From contig JAILWY010000019.1 of assembly GCA_022113835.1 (NCBI GenBank), positions 4,612,001 through 4,676,000 of the forward strand: 64,000 bases of DNA. The letters are read 5' to 3'. Source of the DNA: Atopsyche davidsoni. Taxonomy: Eukaryota; Arthropoda; Insecta; Trichoptera; Hydrobiosidae. Each line of letters begins with the position of its first letter. The first letter of the stretch is position 1. The position numbers and the translations under genes were made by a program. The notes under the pieces were generated by a model that saw only the letters and a program-made list of their open reading frames with translations, did no database searches and had not been told where the DNA came from. Positions 56,717 to 64,000 of this stretch are shown one piece after another.

Positions 56717-57389
56717 GGAGCTGATCCCTCTGAGGGGTCCATTTTCGAGTTTTTTAAATTTTTTTTCGAAAAATCGAATGAATTAAATAATAAAATATAG
56801 ATAATTATAATTTATAACTTTTTGAATATTCTGTAATTCACGATTTTGATTTCCGAGTCAGCTCCGCGTACTGACCAAAAAAATGTGTATTTTTACCTGT
56901 TAACTTTTTTGCGAATCGTGTCATCTCATGTATTTAATTGTCAATTTATTTTTTTATATTGAAAGTTGATTTTTTTACAGAATATTTGAAAAATTATGAA
57001 TTATATTAATTTATTTTTTATTATTTAATTACCTTTCTATTTAGAGGTCTTGAAAATGTTGAAAAATTTTATAAAATGACGACTTTTCAAAACCAAAGAT
57101 TTTTCTTTTTTAATTTTTGAACTAATCAATTTCCATAGATTTATATGTAATCGTTTGATTCCAATTTAAAAAAAAACTCCTGTATGCTTAGGATTCTAGG
57201 CATTTAGGTCAAACTAACCTCCAAATTCCAAAACACATATTTATCATATTAAAAGTAAATATATAAATTTATCTGTAGAAGAAGGATCTAACTTTTTGCA
57301 TTAAAAGCTTTTCTATTAGCGTAGTATATTTTTCGTAAAAAATATATCAAAAAAACTCAAAAATGGACCCATCAGAGGGATCAGATCCC
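56717..57389. mobile_element. piggyBac-like MITE with TTAA target sites
   Basis: Flanked by TTAA (56713-56716 and 57390-57393). Left end GGAGCTGATCCCTCTGAGGG and right end (complement) GGGATCTGATCCCTCTGATG agree, continuing into GGTCCATTTT(C/T)GAGTTT, about 35 bp of inverted repeat. The 673-bp interior is AT-rich with no transposase, so it is non-autonomous. Confidence 0.75.
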
Positions 57390-57504
57390 TTAAAGACCAC
57401 ACCAGCACCGAAGAAAGAAAGAACCACAAATCTATGCCAGATAACCATTCAAAAATATACGCAAAAAATATTTTTTTTTCGGTAGTAATTATAGCCTGGA
57501 ATGA

Positions 57505-57600
57505 TACTGCGGTTCTTCGTCCGACGGTTCGTCTCCCGTAGCCATCTTTAGGGAGTCATCTTTGTTTAAAAATGAAACGGGTACCGGAGTAGAAACGTCT
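57505..57600. repeat. Foldback with hammerhead-like motif, copy near 57.5 kb
   Basis: Minus strand: CCCTAAAGATGGCTACGGGA, GACGAACCGTCGGACGAAG. Plus strand partner is decayed (atgaaacgggtaccggagta). Same order of motif, hairpin and GAA box as the copies at 24835 and 37587. Confidence 0.4.
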
Positions 57601-57609
57601 GCCAAAGAA

Positions 57610-59180
57610 TCACAACTATTTCAGAAAGCAACTGCCGCACAAACCTACGAAAATATAAGCAAAACCAAATAGTTTAAAGCACCTCAAATAAACAACACAG
57701 CACTAAAGAGACATGAAATGGAAAAATAATCAATCAAGATAACCTATTACTTTAAAGTATAGGGTTTTTTTACCTTGAATGGGCCCCGTAAATTGATTGT
57801 ATTTTACGATGTTTGTTACGTCTTCTTCAATTTATTTAACTAGAGTAAAAAGAAAGCGTATGTTTTAAAATCTTAAATATAGTAAAAAACTTTCACGTAT
57901 TTTTAAAATTTGATTGAGGTAGATAGTAAATAAAATTTCATTTGCAATGAACCTGCTTTTGAAGGGATAAGATATATTTATTATTAAATAATTTCGCTCG
58001 TGAATCGGCGCACTTTTCCAACTTCGACTTGTAAAGGATTTCAAATCTGACCGGTTTTAAGCAGCCGCATTTAATTTAAATGCTACTTTAATTTTTTAAA
58101 ACACTGTTATTTGCGGTGAGCAGTCCGCTCTGGCGATTTATTTGGAGCCCTCTTACGAAGACTATCTCGAAGCATGTGTTATATATATTTCAATTTAACA
58201 CCCATAAAAAATAGTGACACAAAGCACTACCCTTAAAATTGACTCAAGACTACAAAATTGATTTAAAATTCAAGTTTGCTAGCACAAAAAATGATGGTAT
58301 CGTCACAAAGGCACGTCCATACACCACGGTGTGTCGAATCACACTAACTGGCGCAGATCGTCCAATCCATTACTAGAAGCTCTTCCGACAGCACTGCCAA
58401 CAGTTACTATACTTATAATTAAATTAAATTGCTCTCACACAGGTGTAAACGCACTTTTACTTACGGATGGAGCGTCGCCAAATTTCAAGCAATTCAATTA
58501 ATTTTGATTGTAACATTTGCCTAATGATATTGGAATAAAATCCATTTGATATTTTTTTTCTTCATCTTCTTCATATGTGTGTAACAATTTATTAGATTTG
58601 AAAAGGGCAGCAATCGACTTAAACGACAGGTGATACCAATGACTGCATGCCTCAAAATACGTTACCTCATAAATTTTAAAAATGTGTTTGTATACAATTT
58701 AATTCAACAAAATTTAGCATATGCTTCAAAATGGCTATACGCCAATAAATAGCATTTTTTTTTAGAGATTTCAATTTATTTTGAGTTTTAAGTTCTTGTT
58801 CAATTTATACAAATTTTAATGTAAATTGAGAAATCGAAAATTGGTAATCGAATTATTAGAAATCTAGTTATGTTGAAAGAGCCTTGAAATATTTTTTTTA
58901 CAAAAAAATAATAATGATTTATGAATATTTCCTCAGCAATATGCTTATCAGTACATGGAAATGAAATATTGTTTAAATGTAAATTGATGATGCTTAAACA
59001 AAAAAAAAATTTTATCTTCAAAAATTAAATTGAACTGTTCTTGATTCACCAAGTTTCTAAAAATAATTATCAACTATATTGTCAAATTATCGGACAAATT
59101 AAATTTGAAATCAATGTAACACATTTTTTTTTAAACATACAGTAGTTTAAAAACCACACCTTTAACCTTATATGCACACT
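57610..59180. other. AT-rich intergenic sequence, nothing supported
   Basis: No exon seen. Confidence 0.45.
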
Positions 59181-59190
59181 CACACAACAT

Positions 59191-59228
<38 letters not shown>

Positions 59229-59244
59229 ACATACACACACATAT
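59191..59244. repeat. (CA)n microsatellite
   Basis: About 16 uninterrupted CA units followed by CA/TA-mixed units. Confidence 0.85.
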
Positions 59245-59499
59245 ATAAATACAAATATTTTAAGAATTGTTTTTTAACATAAGATTTAGAGTGTAATGAT
59301 CCGCCAAAATGAAATGTGCAATATTTTTATTATTATTAAGTTATTGTTTTTATTGTTGTAAAATAAACAAAAATAAATGAAAACATGAAGTTTTATTAAA
59401 TATTTATTATGATTTAAGCGTAATAATTGTACTAGGATTCATACAAGGTCTGGAGATAAAATTTGATATGAAGACTTTGAAAAATGGTCTAAGGGTTTT

Positions 59500-59615
59500 A
59501 CTACGCATATTATTCCCTGAATAGAAAAATTCATCTAGGCTACAACATAAGCCACATCTTGTAAGCCCCACAACCTGCGCACTTAAGTGCTGTCATGGAC
59601 ATTTGATAAACAAGG
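59500..59615 (-). mobile_element. SINE-like repeat family 2, copy 3
   Basis: Shares ctacaacataagccacatct, tgtaagccccac and cctgcg with the copies at 33116 and 11995. Truncated on the A-box side. Confidence 0.45.
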
Positions 59616-59619
59616 CCTT

Positions 59620-62384
59620 TGGATGGTTAATAAAATGCAGCAGATGGTGTTACTTCTGTTGTAGGATGATCACACTTGTACCAATTAAAGGGTATCCCTG
59701 TAATTAAAAAAAATTAATGAACGTTTTTTTGTTAAATCACGAAAGCATTATTTCATATAAAATAATGTTCAAGGAATCACTTAAATTATGTATACAACCA
59801 ACAGATTCCACAGATATTTATTTTATTATTTTATTTTTCCATAACCATATTTTTATTTCGTGATTATTTTAGAAACAACGTTAATATTAGCTTATCGTTG
59901 TTTCATTGAGTTCAGAGAATAATCTTATCCCTAAAGATTTTGTGATATTAATAAATGACTAGATGATATTTTGTATTACAAAAAGGACGTCGAGACTCCA
60001 TTAATTAAAGCCACAGCCCATATACTTTTTTAGGATTTCATTACGTGGCATGTCTCATCAAATGTAAACAATTCATAAAATGTAATAAATGACACCGCTG
60101 AAAGTAGTGATTGATTGCATTAGCTAACATGAATACTTTTTTTTAATCTGTAAAAAGAAGTTAATCTTAAATTTAACTCACTGCTTATTATTTGGCATTT
60201 CACCCCTCTGTCAACTGGCTGCTGGCTGGAGTAGCATCCTAAAACTAAGTTTTAATATGAATAATTACATTTACTTCAATTAATTGGTTACTTTATTGGT
60301 TTTTGAGTTCAGACATAATTTCCAGTATAATTGAAGATTACTCCATTCTCTCCATTTGGGAGAGTTTTGGTCAGTAACTTGAACTATTTTTGAAGGAAAC
60401 ATTTTTCTTTGAAAAGTAACGGCCCGAGTAACGGCAGACAAAAAGTATTTTTGTGATCGTAAAAAATATTTTTAGTCATTTTAGATAACTAAAGACCATG
60501 GTGTATTGCCTAAATGCCACAACTCATGATTACAAGTGCACCACATTTTGCCCTCCAGGATATGTACTGCTAAAACCAACCTCTTTAATAACCCACGCAA
60601 AAGCACAACACGCACATCTCTAATCACCGTGGATCTATTGCATTGTTGCTGTATGAATTCAAATTGAGGACTTATGAGAAGTGATGAAAATGCAAAACAT
60701 TAATCGTCTCATAGACTGAAATAGAAATGAAAACTATTATTTGGTGGAAAATACTCAAAAGCAAATAAGCTTTGAAAATAGTTAAAATCTCAATATCATT
60801 TGGAAATGAAAGACTTCAAATGTCAGATGGACAGAAATAGACTTATGCGACTGAAAAAAAACTATACTTTAATTAGTTTGTCAAGTTATAATTATATCAT
60901 ATTTTACATCTAAAGATGTAAGGTTCTCTTGTTTCTTATAAATAATATTAAGATAAATACAGACCAAGTGTCAGCACCAAGAGAAGAGTGCAGTGGAGTA
61001 CGCTTCTTATTTTCATGATATCTGAACTGTTTTATACTTAGCTTTGAGTTATTTTTCTGTACAGTTGCTTTATATATTCAAAAATTGAACCAAGCGGGAA
61101 ATTTTTTCAATTACAACTTAAAGCGTGAACAATTTTAATATAAAATAATGATTGAAAATATTATCAACCATTTATCTTCATTCGAGTGAGGAAATCAAAT
61201 TTCAATCAGTGTGTTGTAAATGCAAACATTTGACACGCAATTACTTTTATGATGAAACTAATACATCTGTTTTTTATTATTTTACTGATACGTAGCATAT
61301 AGTCTAAAAATGAGTGATGAAGGAATATCACTTGTACTTGAGCGATGCTCCACGAGCTGAAGAGCTAGTTAAAAAGATGTTAGTCCCACTTGGATTTGAG
61401 AATTGGTCGCAAAAGTGATTCATGTTCCGCAAACTCCAATGCATGTCTTATTTTAATCCAACAGCTGATAAACATTAAAAACCCTGATTCCCCATTAGGA
61501 TTACTGCTCATGTTATATCATGGTAAGGGCAATTTTTTTTCTAAGGCTAAGCTGTGAGAATTTACAGAATGTAAATGTAAACAAACTTCTTAGATTCATT
61601 CTTGTTCAAAAGTAAAATGTGAAGGTGGAATAAACAAAAAAAACATTTCAATTAATGTATTGTTTTACTCACAATAAACAAAAAATATAATTATAATTTT
61701 GGGTATATTTATCATTGGTTGTATACATTTTAATTTTGTGAAAAATATAAACATGGCCAAATAACACAATATTAAAAACACTTGACGCTGCATTTATGCA
61801 GAGATACTATTATTATATTGTGGACAAAAATGATAAAACACTCTTTCAGTTTACAATAACTTTATAATATTTTTTTGGTTAGAAGAAACTTAACTACACA
61901 ATAATATTATTGAATATATGAAGGTTGACACTGTAATATTTAACAAACTAACTAGTTCCACAAAAGCGTTTGGAAGGAGTAGCAGCATGACTAACATTTA
62001 AGTACAAAATCTCAAATAATATTTCCCTTCCATATTTGCCTACAGTGGCTTACAACTTAAACTTTTATTTCTCATGGAATTACTGTCACATAAACTCAAT
62101 AAGTAATTGTGGTATGTATTTAAATAAAGATGGAATATAATTAAAATGTTTCACATCTTAAATATAGGATTATCTTAGTACACCTTAACAATAAGTTTAT
62201 ATTTAATGGTAGATTAAGAATAAAGCCATCGCCTACAGGAAACTGGGCAAGTAACAAGAAATAATATTTTCACGTTAAGCAATTCCCACTTCATATTCTT
62301 GTAATCATGACGTTGGCTACTTAATGTAAGGAGTAGATATAGAAAGTACTTAAAAACAATATAGAAAATGGCCGCTGTGTGCGC
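59620..62384. other. AT-rich intergenic / TCF25 3' flank, nothing supported
   Basis: No exon seen. TTTATT (AATAAA on the minus strand) at about 62065 could serve as the TCF25 poly(A) signal. Confidence 0.4.
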
Positions 62385-62534
62385 TTAAAGATCAAACATA
62401 GGTCCAATAGATTGTATGAAAGCCAGCATTGCTGAATTGTTGGCAAAGTCTATGGACAATAAATCCTCCTTGCGGTACAGTTCAACTCCATCAGATGGTG
62501 GGTACGGATCCCATGATCTTGTGAGTGTATGTTC
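62385..62534 (-). CDS. TCF25: TCF25 terminal exon
   Basis: Acceptor attgttgcag, then EHTLTRSWDPYPPSDGVELY, followed by the conserved hydrophobic end (AMLAFIQSIGPMFDL) and TAA at 62387-62385. Confidence 0.82.
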   Translation of the reverse strand, partial: EHTLTRSWDPYPPSDGVELYRKEDLLSIDFANNSAMLAFIQSIGPMFDL

Positions 62535-63606
62535 CTGCAACAATATAAAAAAATGTGTTATATTACAAACAATATATTTTGATGCATAAAAATTACTAAT
62601 ATTTGAATAAGAATATTTACTGGAAGGGCTTTTGTAGCATCATGAATTCCCGAGAGAAATACATGTCTTAGAATAGGCATAGGCGGAGGGTAGGGATAAA
62701 GTGTCTTCCTGAAACGCTCAGACTCCTTAACGAGAGGATCTTCTGCATCAACTCTATCCAATACTACTAATGCATTTTTTTCCAGCCATTTCAGCACACC
62801 CTGCTCACGCCAAGCACAGGAACTGCGACCCACGTAAAGACTGCAGAGCATTCCTAGAGCACGGTTACACCTAAAACATTAAGTATAATTTAAAATAAAT
62901 TTTAAACAAAAGCAAATTGAAAAAGATATAAAACTGATTGCTGAACTTACGTTTGTATAGCATGCATAGTAAAGAAATCGTGATCTTGAAGCCTCTCCGA
63001 AGGCCTAGCACCACCTTCCTTCAACATTGGCATTAGAATAGAGGGAAAGCTAATCAAAGCTTTTTGTATATAGTTGTCAGCCTCATCTAAACTGGTTTCT
63101 GTAACGAGTAAACATTCATAGATTTTTGACAAACAATACCTGTTAATGTCAAAATAGACAAATATTGAAATCAACTCACTTTCAATTAAGGCAACATGGT
63201 AATTTGCCAGAGCAATTGAGTAGGCCATGTTTGGTAGATATGAAAGATTATTTACAGAATCCCATTGCTTGTAAAGTTTGATAAACCATGCAAATTCTCT
63301 TGATCGGATTGCATAAAAATCAATAATAAGTTTCATAGCTAATGGATCTGTCAAGTCGAATGTATAGGCCATCTTGCACATCTCAAGTGCCGTTCTGTGC
63401 AATGCTTTATCTGACAAAAATCCCATGTTTTTATAGAGTACGACGTATATGGATCGATTTTGCTGATACGTGTACTCAAGTCGGAAATTTCCTGTTATGA
63501 AACTGAAGCATGGATGCGCACCGTTTTCGAGGAAATACAACGCTTTCTCAATAAGAGCAATTGCACTCTTGTTACTGTCAATCATTTGTTTACAAAGATC
63601 TGATGA
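62385..63606 (-). CDS. TCF25: TCF25 homologue, C-terminal half (partial)
   Basis: Minus-strand model complement(join(62385..62534, 62621..62870, 62951..63098, 63180..63606)); phases agree at each junction (1, 2, 0) and the last exon ends in TAA, giving 324 residues. The protein matches the conserved region of TCF25/Nulp1 (yeast Rqc1): SSDLCKQMIDSNKSAIALIE, then HPCFSFITGNFRLEY, TALEMCKMAY, DPLAMKLIIDFYAIRSREF, LYKQW, LSYLPNMAYS, the LYVGRSSCAW block and a VFLSGIHDATKALP block. TCF25/Rqc1 belongs to the ribosome quality control complex that marks stalled nascent chains for degradation. Three introns of 79-86 nt are far shorter than those in the cuticle genes. The N-terminal half lies beyond 64000. 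The short C-terminal end (PMFDL) is abrupt compared with vertebrate TCF25. Confidence 0.88.
62621..62870 (-). CDS. TCF25: TCF25 exon
   Basis: Between acceptor atgttttag and donor gtaaat. Encodes CNRALGMLCSLYVGRSSCAW, the WLEKNALVVLDRVDAEDP stretch and HVFLSGIHDATKALP, all typical of TCF25. Ends on a codon boundary. Confidence 0.85.
62951..63098 (-). CDS. TCF25: TCF25 exon
   Basis: Between acceptor ctcgttacag and donor gtaagt. Completes the split Lys codon and encodes TSLDEADNYIQKALISFPSI to the end FFTMHAIQ plus two bases of Thr. Flanked by an 81-nt and an 80-nt intron. Confidence 0.85.
63180..63606 (-). CDS. TCF25: TCF25 exon (first visible)
   Basis: Starts after a ttttttag acceptor at 63608-63607 and ends ATT GAA A before gtgagt. 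Encodes SSDLCKQMIDSNKSA through NYHVALIE. The open frame runs on through the next intron, which has no stop, so a long-open-frame caller would wrongly add residues such as LISIFVYFDINRYC. Confidence 0.85.
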
Positions 63607-64000
63607 CTAAAAAAGGTAAAAGAAACACAATATATTAATAAAAAAAACATATAAGCTAAAATAAATCACAGGGAATAATATTACAATAGAAATCTTTCAA
63701 TGTAAAATACATGCATTCAAAGCACGTTTGGTAATTTTTAAAATAACAAACATTTTATATTTAATTAAATAAGCTTACATACAATAAGCTAGGCTATATA
63801 ACAAGTTATTTTGTTTTTAATGATTCCATGAATTCATTTATACAGAAATTTGGCTTTCATAGTATAACAGTATAATTAAGTGTATTATAACCAATTAGGT
63901 TAATTATGCCAACTCAGCAGAATGAAAATTGTCCAGATCGAAAGTGTTGCTACTAATATGAGGTAATGAATTTTTAAACCATGTAAGCAATGAAAGATAT
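63607..64000 (-). other. TCF25: TCF25 intron (partial)
   Basis: AT-rich sequence upstream of the first visible TCF25 exon. No further coding exon appears before the window ends. Confidence 0.5.

Noticed and set aside
62558..62851. 97-codon frame beginning MLCSLYVG and running to 62558
   Set aside because: Not a separate gene: it is a TCF25 exon plus read-through into the next intron; the true exon ends at 62621.
1..64000. CRISPR arrays, bacterial operons, phage or plasmid functions
   Set aside because: No regularly spaced repeats with unique spacers and no prokaryotic gene signals; splice junctions and repeats show nuclear animal DNA.

Overview
The window is arthropod, most likely insect, nuclear DNA. 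It is very AT-rich, contains spliced genes with GT-AG introns, and carries two genes with the chitin-binding Rebers-Riddiford (RR) domain of arthropod cuticle proteins. Repeat debris is abundant: hAT, pogo-like, RTE-like non-LTR, tRNA-derived SINE-like, foldback and MITE sequences. Short (CCTAA)n runs match the TTAGG-type telomere repeat of many non-dipteran insects. I see no bacterial, plasmid or phage features and no CRISPR array.

Layout. Positions 1-19 kb are gene-poor and repeat-rich: a hAT element with an 8-bp target duplication at 1.65-2.42 kb, an RTE-like tail at 2.75-3.1 kb, a pogo-like MITE at 13.5 kb, and several GC-rich islands that could be unrecognised exons or promoters. A candidate small exon lies at 19.3 kb. 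From 22.4 to 31.5 kb runs the first cuticle gene on the + strand, in four coding exons giving about 1479 residues: signal peptide, N-terminal RR domain, a long Ser/Gln-rich region, then a PYPV/VEK repeat block. A repeat-rich spacer (31.5-41 kb) holds foldback elements and hAT remnants.

The second cuticle gene, also +, starts at a TATA/initiator promoter at 41.2 kb with a 35-nt non-coding exon, has a 7.2-kb intron, and codes from 48.5 kb. A consensus splice donor (exon end 49791) sits inside a very long open frame. Using it joins the first 437 codons in phase to an RR-domain exon at 55.8 kb. Ignoring it reads on to 51732 and gives a 1083-residue protein whose tail is Tyr/Asn/Asp-rich and then His/Lys/Arg-rich, without an RR domain. 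One gene therefore seems able to make a chitin-binding form and a form without that domain. The RR exon runs straight into a 16-bp minisatellite that resembles its own last codons.

A piggyBac-like TTAA-flanked MITE follows (56.7-57.4 kb), then about 5 kb without genes. The last four exons of a TCF25 (ribosome quality control) homologue lie on the - strand at 62.4-63.6 kb; its 5' part lies beyond the window.

The two cuticle genes share orientation and both couple an RR domain to long low-complexity sequence, but the RR domain is N-terminal in one and C-terminal in the other. The most unusual non-coding signals are a dispersed foldback family carrying a hammerhead-ribozyme-like core, and an inverted pair of tRNA-Thr-like sequences split by a truncated retrotransposon with a 17-bp target duplication.
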